Source: CAZDUS01 sp964508705 (lineage in GTDB: Bacteria > Verrucomicrobiota > Kiritimatiellia > CAIKKV01 > CAITUY01). From it: DNA of 64,000 nt. Position numbers and translations under genes: made by a program. Below the pieces are notes generated by a model that ran no database searches, was not told the DNA's origin, and was given only the letters and a program-made list of their open reading frames with translations. The DNA lies in contig CAZDUS010000004.1 of NCBI GenBank assembly GCA_964508705.1, positions 26,057 through 90,056 of the forward strand. Reading direction: 5' to 3'. Positions 34,547 to 44,077 of this stretch are shown piece after piece (the first letter of the stretch is position 1; each line of letters opens with the position of its first letter).

Positions 34547-36277
34547 TTACTCCGCTAAGCATGCCTTGACTGCCTTGAAGACATTCTGGGCTTCGCATAG
34601 GTATCGCAGAACGCCTTGTCGGTTAATTACCGCATGCCCCCCTTGCGCGGACACACCGAATTGTTTCCAAATCGCACCACTCGAATCAATCGCTATCGGA
34701 TAGTCCCCCCCTGCCCCCAAAGCCACTTTCCTGCCATTCTCGCTGTCATCCTGCGCCGGCAGTATCCATGCACATGCCATATCCCCTGAGCCAAACTTTG
34801 TTTGCAGTTGATTCAACAAGCGGGGCTCATCCGGAAATTGACGGCTTAACGATTCATCCATATAGGCGGACGAGAACCTTAACACCACCACTTTTCCTCT
34901 CAAGTCATCCGCTCGAATCGCGCCCCCGTCAAGTCGCCCCCCACGTAACCAGCGAAGCCCTTTCACCCATGCGTATGCCTCGGATGAGGCTGTTACACCC
35001 GGCTTTGAATGTTCAACGCCCCTTCGCTCCGCACTTCCTCTGATGTCGCCATTGGATGCCCTCGCCACAGGAACTGATTCGCTCAACGACCCTTTCCTAA
35101 GGACAATATCCAGATCCTGCCCCATTGGCTTGATGCCAACAACTTCACGAGCCAGCTCACCGTCGGACATTACACGGAGCGAAACAAGGTTCTCCCTGAC
35201 ATCCCTAAAGATAAACCATCCGTTATCATCCGCATTGGTTGCCGCTATCTGCCGGGCGACAGGTGGGGGCGTCCACACTGATAATGCCACACTCTTACCG
35301 CGCCCCATATCATCAACAACGCGTCCTTTTAATGAAACCTCACCCAATGGATAGACCACAACAGGCTCAACTGATTGCGGGGGGACCATTCTTGACCCGA
35401 CGCTTGGCAAAGGCTTCACCTTTATCGGATTGACCATCATGTAACCGTCACGCTCAACTGTAACGCTATATAGCAATCCCGGCAGTAAACCTTCGATCAC
35501 ATAAATCCCCTGCGCATCTGAGAAAACTGGCGGCATGATCCGGTCAAATGGCAAAGGAATCATTTCTTCTTCCGATTTGATGCCTGTTACTCGAATCCTG
35601 ACATTTGCAACAGGTTGCCCGAAACGATCCATCACCCGTCCGGTAACCAACACCGTTGGCTCAAGCGCAATTTCGGCAAATACCTTCTCTCCTGCCTTTT
35701 GCGAAACGATAGCCATACCTGCCAACGGTAAATCCTGATGCTCGGCATACACAAGAACGTACCGCTCGCCATCCGCCAACTGTCCCGCACTCCTGCGCTC
35801 AACATTAAAACGCCCATTCGTGTCAGTCATCACGGGCGGCTCATCACCCCACTCCCCGGCCATCACCCACGCTTTTTGCGCGCCAGATCTGGAATTGGTT
35901 CCATCGCCGGGCAACACAACCCTGCCGACCACCGAAAATACGTCCGCCTCCCTGTCCAACCCCTTGATGGCTTCGCGCGCGTTCGGCGCCATCAAACCAT
36001 CCGGTGTCGACACCTTCAATAAACTCTCCCATGCTGCTCGAGCTTCACTCACTCGTCCCGCCCTCTGCTCACAAACTCCCACCCGGTATAATAGCTTGCT
36101 TGAAAGCGCCACGTCCTTGCCCTGGGCCATTGACAATGCCTCTCGATATTCTGAAATGGCCTTATCGAACTGACCTTTCATTTCCTGCTCATAGGCCAAG
36201 GCGAATCTGGCTTCAGGCGTCAATTCAGCGCCTGCAACCGCTCCGCCAATAAATATCAATATTAACCACCGTTTCAT
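34547..36277 (-). CDS. Exported TPR / carboxypeptidase-regulatory / thioredoxin-fold protein
   Basis: A 576-residue exported protein. Signal peptide MKRWLILIFIGGAVAGA; TPR-like helices (about 25-105: EQEMKGQFDKAISEYREAL, YRVGVCEQRAGRVSEARAAWE); three carboxypeptidase-regulatory-like beta sandwiches (about 110-400, each with a G-R-V-x-D/G start such as VTGRVMDRFGQPVANVRI); and a C-terminal thioredoxin fold (about 440-575) with LRGKVVVLRFSS, VALGAGGDYPIAID and FGVSAQGGHAVINRQG. The CxxC of a redox thioredoxin is missing (FSSAYMDES), so this domain is unlikely to be a disulfide enzyme. Possibly a scaffold or sensor. It follows the OmpR-type regulator by 29 bp. Confidence 0.75.
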   Translation of the reverse strand: MKRWLILIFIGGAVAGAELTPEARFALAYEQEMKGQFDKAISEYREALSMAQGKDVALSSKLLYRVGVCEQRAGRVSEARAAWESLLKVSTPDGLMAPNAREAIKGLDREADVFSVVGRVVLPGDGTNSRSGAQKAWVMAGEWGDEPPVMTDTNGRFNVERRSAGQLADGERYVLVYAEHQDLPLAGMAIVSQKAGEKVFAEIALEPTVLVTGRVMDRFGQPVANVRIRVTGIKSEEEMIPLPFDRIMPPVFSDAQGIYVIEGLLPGLLYSVTVERDGYMMVNPIKVKPLPSVGSRMVPPQSVEPVVVYPLGEVSLKGRVVDDMGRGKSVALSVWTPPPVARQIAATNADDNGWFIFRDVRENLVSLRVMSDGELAREVVGIKPMGQDLDIVLRKGSLSESVPVARASNGDIRGSAERRGVEHSKPGVTASSEAYAWVKGLRWLRGGRLDGGAIRADDLRGKVVVLRFSSAYMDESLSRQFPDEPRLLNQLQTKFGSGDMACAWILPAQDDSENGRKVALGAGGDYPIAIDSSGAIWKQFGVSAQGGHAVINRQGVLRYLCEAQNVFKAVKACLAE

Positions 36278-36306
36278 CAAAAACTCTCTGCCATGGTCTT
36301 TCTGGA

Positions 36307-36996
36307 TTATTTTGCAAATTTGTAACCAACCCCATGAACAGTCAAAATATGTTTTGGCTTGTGTGCATCCTTCTCGATCTTAGTCCGTAACATCGCCACA
36401 AAGGTATCCAATGACCGTTGCGTTCCATAATACTCCATTCCCCATACATCCCTCATCAATACCTCCCGGGAAAGGGACACCCCTTCATTGGCCGCCAGGC
36501 AGGCCAGCAAATCAAATTCCGTCCGGGTCAGCGTGACTTCCTTCCCTTTGCGAACCACCGTCCTGGCCGCAGTATCAAGAATACATTCGCCAAAGTGATA
36601 CTGCTTCGTTCCAATGGATGGCTTTTCGGCTCTGGCCAGAACCACTTTCACCCTAGCCAGCAACTCCTTGATACTGAATGGCTTAGTCACATAATCATCA
36701 GCACCCGCATCAAATCCAGCCAGCTTGTCCGTCTCCTCCTTGCGGGCCGTCAACATGATTACCGGCATGGTTAAACGCTTGTTCCTTATCGCCCGACAAA
36801 TGTCATAACCATTCATATCAGGAAGCATGATATCCAGGATCAACAAATCCGGATTGCGTTCGATCGCAATTTTTATCGCTTCCGCACCCATTTCCGCCGT
36901 CAACACCCGGTAGCCAGCCACAGTTAGATTCTCATCCAATCCCAGCATCAGCGATTCGTCGTCTTCCACAACCAAAATGGTTTTTTGCTTATTCAT
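36307..36996 (-). CDS. OmpR-family response regulator
   Basis: A 229-residue regulator. The receiver (about 1-120) has ILVVEDDESLMLGL, the acceptor Asp in DLLILDIMLPDMNGYD, and the Lys in DYVTKPFSIKELLARV. The winged-helix DNA-binding domain (about 130-228) has LTRTEFDLLACLAANEGVSL and TFVAMLRTKIE, with the last strand VHGVGYKF. It overlaps the kinase gene by 4 bp, so kinase and regulator are a coupled pair. Likely target genes are those around it (T2SS and ATPase), which is inference. Confidence 0.93.
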   Translation of the reverse strand: MNKQKTILVVEDDESLMLGLDENLTVAGYRVLTAEMGAEAIKIAIERNPDLLILDIMLPDMNGYDICRAIRNKRLTMPVIMLTARKEETDKLAGFDAGADDYVTKPFSIKELLARVKVVLARAEKPSIGTKQYHFGECILDTAARTVVRKGKEVTLTRTEFDLLACLAANEGVSLSREVLMRDVWGMEYYGTQRSLDTFVAMLRTKIEKDAHKPKHILTVHGVGYKFAK

Positions 36997-39218
36997 TCAC
37001 CCTCCTGACTAGCCCTTCCGGCCGGAAGAATTACCTTAAACGTACTTCCCTCGCCAACTCCACTCACAATCTCAAGCCGCCCCTTATGCGCCTGAACGAC
37101 ATGTCTACACAAGGCTAACCCAAGTCCTATCCCGTGCGCGTTGGCTTCCGCCGCTTTTCGTCCCCTGGTATACGGACGCACAATACGTCTGACATCATCC
37201 TTGCTCATCCCAACCCCATGATCCCTGATGGCCACTTCAACATTAACCCTGGTCCCTCTCCCTCGAAACCACCACGACTGCGTCAAACCATGCCCATAAC
37301 CAACCACACCAGCTGGATGCACATAGCGTCGCACATCGACTTCAATCACATGGGCATGCCCCGAATATTTTACGGCATTGTCCAAGAGATTAAATACGAC
37401 TTGCTCAATGGCGCCCGCATCGAGCAAAACCGGCCCTAATTCAGGCTCAACACGCAATTGAATAACCCAGACGGGCTTCGCTTCTTTCTGATCAATAATT
37501 CCGACACCCTCATTGCCTCCGTCCATCTTCCCTGTCGGCAATCGAACAACACTCGCGCCAATACCTGTCGCAAATGTCTCAACGGTTTCCTGAACCACTC
37601 CGCCAAGATCACCCTCGGTGAATCGGTATCGCAGCATCCCTTCCCCATATCTGATAAAATATAGCGCGCGATCCGTCAGTCGGCTAAGCCTGTCGCTTTC
37701 CTTGAGAATGGCACCCAGAAACTTTTTTCGCTTCGCCTCATCCTGAACCCTTTCAAGGTACAAGCTTTCCGCCAACATGCGCATTGACGAAAGCGGCGTG
37801 CGAAGATCATGGGAAACGGCCGCCGCAAAATCACTATGCTCACGGGCCCTGTGTATCTCCCACGCCGCCTCGCGCCACATCAACCATCCGCCGACAATCA
37901 CCCCAATCATAAGCAACGCCCCCGCCAACCCATACAATCGCTTTTGGAAAGCGGCATTTGCGGCGAACGATCGCGGATCAGCCGGCATGGCCGTAATCAC
38001 AAATCGATCCAACGGAGGCGCCAATCTTCGCTCAGCCAAGGTTAACCGGTTTGAACTCGAATGGCCGACGGACTCTTGCACACCACAGCTTACCCGAACC
38101 CCCGCCTTTCGTCCTTCCGCTTGCGCCAGGGCAATCACCTTCTCCGACAACGCCTGTCGTCTAAACTGCACCACGGCCCACACAGCCCCGGACACATTCC
38201 TGTCCGGAATCGTCACAAGATAATCATTCGTTCCGAATCGCAACCATTGCCAACCGTCATCAACCAGACCACGGGAAATGCCTCCAAAATCGCGCTCTAT
38301 CCTGTCTCGATCAGATTTAACAAGTCGCTGGGCTCGAACACACTCCTGCCATTGAATATCAGACGCCATCCCTTCGCGATCCCGTTCTTCCATCCTCGTT
38401 GCCAGCAATGCCCGCTGGGTTGACGGCAGAAAATCATACCTCTCCAACACCCGCGTCCTTATCTCCCTCTGCATCGACGCTTCGGCGGTCTTGTTGCCGG
38501 TTACAGCATATATGTCCGAAATTTCTGCTAACCCAATAAGATCAAGATGAAATCCCTCCTCGGGATCGCGAAGAGGCACCGATATCAAACCGTATCGTTT
38601 TGAGTTGCTCTCAGCGATCTCAACACACGCATGGAGGCTTTCGATCACGTTTTCCCACATCTTCGCCTCGCGATATCCCTGTGCAAGCCTCAACAAGGCC
38701 ATTGCCCTGACAACCGGATCCAAACCTGGAACATCCAACAATCGTCGATAGACCGCAATGGTGGCCTCGGCGTTTGTCAGTGAATGCGTCTGTTGACCGG
38801 CCTGCCGCAGCGCAGTCAGACCAGCCTGATCGCTCGAATCCATCGCCCAAAAGTCACCGGCTCGATTAGTTGCCATCACCGGATAGAGCAACGCCCCATC
38901 CCTCTGCGCCACAAATACTTCCCCCACCCATTCATGCCTGGCTTTAATCTCCGCGACGCTCAAGGTTGCCTGGAAAAAATTTGACCGTGGCACAAGTCTC
39001 GGAAGCAATCGCGTCCCCATCTGCTTCCGCAAGGCATCAAGATTGGAAACCCATTCCACAACTACAGCGTCTAGCGCCCTGTCGGCATCCCGCGCCATCC
39101 GTTCCCGAAGGACAATCTGCCAACTCCCAAGCACTCGCCCCGCCAAGAACGATAAGGTTGCCGATGGCCCGACAATCAGGACAAGCACAAGGAAAACCAG
39201 TTTTAGCTCTCGACGCAT
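36993..39218 (-). CDS. Sensor histidine kinase with extracytoplasmic helical sensor
   Basis: A 741-residue kinase, longer than typical. A first membrane helix (about 8-30) and a second (about 440: LYGLAGALLMIGVIVGGWLMW) enclose about 400 extracytoplasmic residues, part of which is TPR-like (about 160-300: LDPVVRAMALLRLAQGYREAKMW). Then come HisKA with the phospho-His in FAAAVSHDLRTPLSSMRML, and the ATPase domain with N box VVFNLLDNAVKYSG, IRDHGVGM and GIGLGLALCRHVVQ. It is the partner of the OmpR-type regulator that overlaps it by 4 bp. The ligand is unknown; a TPR sensor suggests a protein input. Confidence 0.9.
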   Translation of the reverse strand: MRRELKLVFLVLVLIVGPSATLSFLAGRVLGSWQIVLRERMARDADRALDAVVVEWVSNLDALRKQMGTRLLPRLVPRSNFFQATLSVAEIKARHEWVGEVFVAQRDGALLYPVMATNRAGDFWAMDSSDQAGLTALRQAGQQTHSLTNAEATIAVYRRLLDVPGLDPVVRAMALLRLAQGYREAKMWENVIESLHACVEIAESNSKRYGLISVPLRDPEEGFHLDLIGLAEISDIYAVTGNKTAEASMQREIRTRVLERYDFLPSTQRALLATRMEERDREGMASDIQWQECVRAQRLVKSDRDRIERDFGGISRGLVDDGWQWLRFGTNDYLVTIPDRNVSGAVWAVVQFRRQALSEKVIALAQAEGRKAGVRVSCGVQESVGHSSSNRLTLAERRLAPPLDRFVITAMPADPRSFAANAAFQKRLYGLAGALLMIGVIVGGWLMWREAAWEIHRAREHSDFAAAVSHDLRTPLSSMRMLAESLYLERVQDEAKRKKFLGAILKESDRLSRLTDRALYFIRYGEGMLRYRFTEGDLGGVVQETVETFATGIGASVVRLPTGKMDGGNEGVGIIDQKEAKPVWVIQLRVEPELGPVLLDAGAIEQVVFNLLDNAVKYSGHAHVIEVDVRRYVHPAGVVGYGHGLTQSWWFRGRGTRVNVEVAIRDHGVGMSKDDVRRIVRPYTRGRKAAEANAHGIGLGLALCRHVVQAHKGRLEIVSGVGEGSTFKVILPAGRASQEGE

Positions 39219-39275
39219 AGGGTTAAGCCTAAATACGGTTCACCAATCCTCTTGATGCCGATTCCGAAACTTCAA

Positions 39276-40424
39276 CTATTTCCTCGACTCTAGATCAAGA
39301 ATCCAAGCCTTCACGGCGGCGGCATCAGGCGCGGAGGGGCTCAAGTCAAGGTATTGGCGGTAATACTGATCTGCCTTGCGCGGCTGCTTGAGGTAATCAT
39401 CGTAAAGAACGCCCAAGTTGTAGTGTACACGCGGATTAGACGGCTCCCGCTTTAGCGCTTCGAGATACAGCTTTTCCGCCTCTCCGGACTTACCGTCCAG
39501 CAGGGCTTTCTCGGCATCATTGAGTAAATTAATCACCGTGCGGTCTTTAACAGTCTTCTCTCGCGATTTTGCAGGCGCGGTCTGGTCGCTTTTATCCTTC
39601 AATGAGACCGCCGCAACTGGCTCCGCAGTCGCCGCCACCAGCTTCTCTTTCAGATCTCGCAAGTCGCGCTCCTGCTGATAAGCATGACGCGCCAACTTGT
39701 CCAACCCTTTCCTGTATGCATCCGCCACTTTACCCGCACGTTCCGCTTTTGCGCTCGATTTCCGCGACTCGTTGGCAAGTTTCTTCAGTTCTGCTTCAAG
39801 TTCAGCAACTCTCTTCTTTAGCATGTCGCGAGCGACTGCCTCGGATTGAAGAGACCCTCGCGCCATCGCGAGATCCTGCCTTAAGCCGGCATTCTCCTGT
39901 TCCACTTTTCGGAAAAGATCGGATCCTGGCGGAGGCACAGGCATCATCACCGCCTGCGTATTCGTCGGTGTCGCTCTGGCCACGCTGAGCGCCTCCCTTA
40001 AGCGCTCAACTTCTCTGGCAAGCGCTAGGTTCTCAGCCTGCACTCTCGCCATCTCATTCCTCAATTCTTCAGGAGTCTTGAGCTGAGAAACCAAAACGGT
40101 TAATTGATCCCGCTTTCGTTCCAAATCCCTCACGTCGAGAATCAACGCCGCGTTTTGCCGGCGCAAATCCCCCATCTCCCTCCCTAACCGATCCTGATCA
40201 CGTCGAAGGCTAAGATTCTCATCTATAATTTCCTGATAGGCCTTGGGATCAATTTGCTTGGCCTGCAATGGCAATGCGAAAATGAAAGAACTATCAACGC
40301 ACACTCCGGCGGTAAGCAGAATAATAGCCCGTATAAAACTGCTGACACTACAAGGAAGCTGTTCAGATTTTTTCATCCCGGCAGAGCGTCTGACGTCTTT
40401 TCCGGTCACGATCATGCTTCGCAT
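39276..40424 (-). CDS. Exported coiled-coil protein with C-terminal TPR
   Basis: A 382-residue exported protein. A signal segment (about 30-52) is followed by a long coiled coil (about 60-270, rich in RL-x-E-x-x-D patterns such as LRRDQDRLGREMGDLRRQN) and a C-terminal TPR (about 305-375: NDAEKALLDGKSGEAEKLYLEALKREPSNPRVHYNLGVLYDDY). Related layouts occur among secretin-assembly partners. It starts 12 bp after gspD, so a role with the secretin is plausible but unproven. The start may be the ATG at 40415 (better spaced GGGGA) or 40376. Confidence 0.7.
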   Translation of the reverse strand: MRSMIVTGKDVRRSAGMKKSEQLPCSVSSFIRAIILLTAGVCVDSSFIFALPLQAKQIDPKAYQEIIDENLSLRRDQDRLGREMGDLRRQNAALILDVRDLERKRDQLTVLVSQLKTPEELRNEMARVQAENLALAREVERLREALSVARATPTNTQAVMMPVPPPGSDLFRKVEQENAGLRQDLAMARGSLQSEAVARDMLKKRVAELEAELKKLANESRKSSAKAERAGKVADAYRKGLDKLARHAYQQERDLRDLKEKLVAATAEPVAAVSLKDKSDQTAPAKSREKTVKDRTVINLLNDAEKALLDGKSGEAEKLYLEALKREPSNPRVHYNLGVLYDDYLKQPRKADQYYRQYLDLSPSAPDAAAVKAWILDLESRK

Positions 40425-40436
40425 TCCCCGGGCCAG

Positions 40437-42113
40437 TTAAGGTGTCATGTCGGTTATTGTACCAAGGCTCGTATTGGCGGCGTCCTTGACGGGCTTCTTC
40501 ATATCCCTGCTACGCTCGAAAAATTTATCCCCCGTCACAACCCTGGGCGTAAGAAGAACTATGATTTCAGCATTCTCCGACTTAACATCATCAGATCTGA
40601 AAAGTGCGCCGAGAAGTGGGATGCTCCCCAGCACAGGAATCTGAGTTCTTTGCTTGGATTGAGTTTCTTCAATCATCCCTGCAATAATAATGGTCACTCC
40701 GTCTTTAACGCTGACGCTCGTTTCAGCATATGACTTTTTCACAACGGGCACGCCGGAATTCCCCTGGGTATCGGAGTCATCTGAATCGTACCACTGCAAC
40801 ACAGAACTGACCTCGGGACGAATATCGCAGGTAATGTAGCCAAGTTCATTAATTCGCGGTGTCACACCCAGCGTAACACCCACATCAACAAACTTATAGG
40901 TTTTCCCAACCACGTTCGAGCTGCCACTCTCATACATCAACTCGGAATAGGGTTGTGTCGTGATCGACTTGATCGTCGCTTCCTTTCCGTCAATCGTTGC
41001 AATATGAGGATTCTGTAGCAATTTTGTCTTGCCCACGGTGGCCAAAGCGGCGACAACCGCGTTCAGATCCGCACCAGCTGCAATGGTGTGAAAAGTGACG
41101 CCACCACCCAGCAATCCCTGACCTGCCTCCAGAGCCGACTGGGCGCCAACAATTGGGGCAAATGTTCTTGAAATCGGGCGCACGGCAAACCGCGGATCAA
41201 TTCCCTGGAATAGATAATCCCAATTAACTCCAAGCCTGTAGTTGTCACTCAACTGCACCTGAATGATCTTGGCCTCGATAAACACCTGTCTTTGTGGCCT
41301 GTCAAAAATGGCAACCATGTCGCCAATTTTTTTCAACACATGCGGCAAGTCCGTCACAATCAGGGTCTTGGTCCTCTTGTCTCCCTTGAGGTCGCCAACA
41401 TCCTTGGTTAGCATCGCCGTCACTTCGGCTTCAAGCTCTTCAACGGTTGCATACTGCAACAGATAGTTAGTAGTGACAGTCGGGATAACCCTCTGAACTG
41501 TTGGAAGTTCAGTCTTCAGAATGACAACCTCCATCTCCTTGATTTTTTCCGGCGTGTCAATCAACACCAGGGCTCCACTGGCATCGTCAAAAACAATCTT
41601 CCCCAGAGAACTCTTGATTTCGCCAAGCAACTGAGCCATGACGCTTGGCTTCGCATATTGCAGCGAAATGATCTTAGCTTGTTTCCGCTCATAAAATCCT
41701 TCGCCATGAATATCGCGGTATTCCTTGTCGGTCATCACCTTGGCTATGTTCCCCTTGATCTCATACGCCAATCCGTTGGCCGCCAGCACAATCTCCAGGG
41801 CGTCCCCCAGGTTGACATCCTTCAACATAAGTTTGCTGGTACCCGAAACCCCTTGCCCGATGATGATGTTGAGTTCTCCCTTGGTCGCCAGATACTTGAT
41901 CAAATCCACGACATCCATGGCCTCAAGCAGATCAAGGGATATCTTCTTATCCAGCCCCGGAAGGCCGTATTCGGTCAAAAGTCGCGGTTTCTGGTCAGGA
42001 GCATTCGTCTCGACAGATTGAGCACGACATACCCAAGTCGACGCCAAGAGGACAACCGCTGCGATCCCCCGCATCAAGAAGCCACGCCATGGAGTGCATA
42101 TCGTGTTTCTCAT
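40437..42113 (-). CDS. gspD: T2SS secretin GspD
   Basis: A 558-residue outer-membrane secretin. Signal peptide (about 1-32); N0-type domain (about 55-130: MDVVDLIKYLATKGELNIII, LKDVNLGDALEIVLAANGL); further N domains with AKIISLQYAKPSVMAQLL and YLLQYATVEELEAEVT; and the secretin core (about 265-525) with QVFIEAKIIQVQLSDNYRLG, VSVKDGVTIIIAGMIEE and IPVLGSIPLLGALFR plus IIVLLTPRVV. PilQ-type secretins look similar, but the GspE/F/G/I/J/K set in the same run favours T2SS. It overlaps gspC by 4 bp. Confidence 0.92.
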   Translation of the reverse strand: MRNTICTPWRGFLMRGIAAVVLLASTWVCRAQSVETNAPDQKPRLLTEYGLPGLDKKISLDLLEAMDVVDLIKYLATKGELNIIIGQGVSGTSKLMLKDVNLGDALEIVLAANGLAYEIKGNIAKVMTDKEYRDIHGEGFYERKQAKIISLQYAKPSVMAQLLGEIKSSLGKIVFDDASGALVLIDTPEKIKEMEVVILKTELPTVQRVIPTVTTNYLLQYATVEELEAEVTAMLTKDVGDLKGDKRTKTLIVTDLPHVLKKIGDMVAIFDRPQRQVFIEAKIIQVQLSDNYRLGVNWDYLFQGIDPRFAVRPISRTFAPIVGAQSALEAGQGLLGGGVTFHTIAAGADLNAVVAALATVGKTKLLQNPHIATIDGKEATIKSITTQPYSELMYESGSSNVVGKTYKFVDVGVTLGVTPRINELGYITCDIRPEVSSVLQWYDSDDSDTQGNSGVPVVKKSYAETSVSVKDGVTIIIAGMIEETQSKQRTQIPVLGSIPLLGALFRSDDVKSENAEIIVLLTPRVVTGDKFFERSRDMKKPVKDAANTSLGTITDMTP

Positions 42114-43081
42114 TTCAATATTATCTCCTGTCTTCCCATCTTTAGGACCACATGATCAGGAAGCACTTTTTCAAGGGTGTATCCGGTATCCCCCACCGTT
42201 TGCCCTCGATCGACAAAATATGTCTTCGATTCAGCTTTGTTCCTGATTATAGCCATCGATTGATCACTCGCCGAATTGTCTATTGAGACCCCCATCAATT
42301 TCAAATCAGCAACCTTCCCAGTCAAAGCCGCGGGCGTAGCCGCAGTACTCACCGTGCCTTTTGGCAAGAAAACGTTTCGGACCGTCACTTTTTCAATAAA
42401 ACTCTCCACCGGCGGCAACACTTCAGCAAGAACCGCCGATGGCATCGCTGTCGGAGCCTCAACGCCTGCCTCAAGTTGCTTCCACCCCGCCGCAACGTCA
42501 GTCCTTATTGAAGCAACACTATAAACAACCACAACCAGCAAGACAAGAACAACCCCAGCCAAGACCTTGTTGAACAAAACCAGCCCACTTGAACGACTTG
42601 GGCGTAAAATCGGCTTACGATACTCCACCAAAGCACCAACAGCCACCGGTTCTGATGCTACGGGTTCAGCCGCCTCTGGCGGCGCCCAAGCAGGAACTTC
42701 GCTCTTTATTTCCGCTTTTGCCGCCGAAATCCCAGACGTCCCTTGAGATGCCACAGGGACTGGAACAAGGGGCGCATTAACCTCTCCGCCTGACTTTGCC
42801 TTGTCAATCGGCGGACGTGCAGTTGCCTCCCCCGCCAATTTAAGCTTCTTTTCTGTTTTTGGGGACGTTGGCTCCGCCGCCACAGGAACAGCGGACGCAA
42901 CATTGGAAACTGGAGCCTCTCTCTTAACGGCAGGTCGCTCCAAAATCACAGCTTGCACAGGTTCAGCAGAAACCCCGGCAGAAGAAATACCCGAATCCCC
43001 CGCCTTTGGTGATTCCACTGCGGGTTCTACCGGTTTCTTTTCCTGCTGTATAAGCGCCAGAAGTTTTTCCTCCGGCGTCAT
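42110..43081 (-). CDS. gspC: T2SS linker protein GspC/PilP-like
   Basis: A 323-residue bitopic protein. A Pro/Ala/Ser-rich cytoplasmic region (about 1-160) is followed by one membrane helix (VLAGVVLVLLVVVVYSVASI, about 178) and a periplasmic HR-like domain (about 245-323) with KLMGVSIDNSASDQSMAII, YFVDRGQTVGDTGYTLEKVL and HVVLKMGRQEIIL. This domain binds the secretin N0 domain in GspC and PilP. The long disordered N-terminus is unusual. The start overlaps nothing; the stop overlaps the gspD start by 4 bp, which supports the pairing. Confidence 0.8.
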   Translation of the reverse strand: MTPEEKLLALIQQEKKPVEPAVESPKAGDSGISSAGVSAEPVQAVILERPAVKREAPVSNVASAVPVAAEPTSPKTEKKLKLAGEATARPPIDKAKSGGEVNAPLVPVPVASQGTSGISAAKAEIKSEVPAWAPPEAAEPVASEPVAVGALVEYRKPILRPSRSSGLVLFNKVLAGVVLVLLVVVVYSVASIRTDVAAGWKQLEAGVEAPTAMPSAVLAEVLPPVESFIEKVTVRNVFLPKGTVSTAATPAALTGKVADLKLMGVSIDNSASDQSMAIIRNKAESKTYFVDRGQTVGDTGYTLEKVLPDHVVLKMGRQEIILK

Positions 43082-43140
43082 AATTTATCCCCATCCAAAA
43101 ACATACCTGACCTATCCCCCTGCTTTTTCATTCCCTTATG

Positions 43141-44001
43141 TTAATACACTGTCGGAACCAACTCAACTTGTCGTTCCCGTTGAGGTCGTAATTCATTCGT
43201 AATCGCCTCCCGCACCAAATCCTCATCCACAATGGCGCGATCCTTCATTACCAACATTTCCAATAGGTTATGACACATCATAGACATCTGCCTCGGATAT
43301 CCCTTTGTATGTTGATGTATCAGTCCTATCCCTCCCTCGCTAAAAAGTCCCACCCCCTGATAACCCGCCTGACTCAATCTAAACCGAATCAATTCCTTCG
43401 CTTCAGCCAGATCCAAAGGATTGATAACACACTTTAACGCAATCCTATCCCAGAAATTCGGCATCCGGCTCAACACCGGCACCAATTCCATCTGACCCAC
43501 CAAAACTAATTGGAGGATCTTGTACTCATTCGTCTCATAGTTGAGAAGTATGCGTAAAATCTCAAGCACATAATCCGGCAACAGTTGCGCCTCATCAATC
43601 AACAATACAATTCTTTTCTTTTCCTGAACCCCGGTCTTATAAAGAAACTGCTCCACAGCCTCAATACAATCCAACCCTGTCGTCTTCTTGGGGTCAACGG
43701 AGGCGTGGAATAGGGAAACCAATCGGGTCAAGAACTGCTTTTGAGTTTTAAAGTACGGGTTCAGGATCATATGAAAACTGACGTCCGGCTCCTCTTTGAG
43801 CACTTGCGACAGCTTTCGGCTCAATGTGGTCTTCCCTGTCCCAACGTCTCCAACAATGACGCTTAACCCCCTTTTTAAGCTCAAAGCAATGCGTAGACGG
43901 GTCAAAGCGGCCTTATGTTGGGCCGATAAAAAGAAATAGGATGGATCCGGGCTCGTCGAAAATGGCTCATCGTGCAAGCCCAAGACTCTATAATAGCTCA
44001 T
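43141..44001 (-). CDS. gspA: ExeA/GspA-type AAA ATPase
   Basis: A 286-residue ATPase. The N-terminus YYRVLGLHDEPFSTSPDPSYFFLS is the ExeA signature. Walker A is GDVGTGKTTLSRKL, Walker B is RIVLLIDEAQLLPDYVLEILR, and LNYETNEYKILQLVLVGQ with the sensor region WDRIALKCVINPL follows. In Aeromonas ExeA works with ExeB to insert the secretin through peptidoglycan; no ExeB or peptidoglycan-binding domain is seen here. I use the ATG at 44001 because the motif starts there. It heads the exeA-gspC-gspD block. Confidence 0.88.
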   Translation of the reverse strand: MSYYRVLGLHDEPFSTSPDPSYFFLSAQHKAALTRLRIALSLKRGLSVIVGDVGTGKTTLSRKLSQVLKEEPDVSFHMILNPYFKTQKQFLTRLVSLFHASVDPKKTTGLDCIEAVEQFLYKTGVQEKKRIVLLIDEAQLLPDYVLEILRILLNYETNEYKILQLVLVGQMELVPVLSRMPNFWDRIALKCVINPLDLAEAKELIRFRLSQAGYQGVGLFSEGGIGLIHQHTKGYPRQMSMMCHNLLEMLVMKDRAIVDEDLVREAITNELRPQRERQVELVPTVY

Positions 44002-44077
44002 ACGCCCTACTCCCCCGCAAGTCATTGAAGACACGAATATTATGCCTCAAATGGAGCATTTTCAAGTCTCAATCTTT

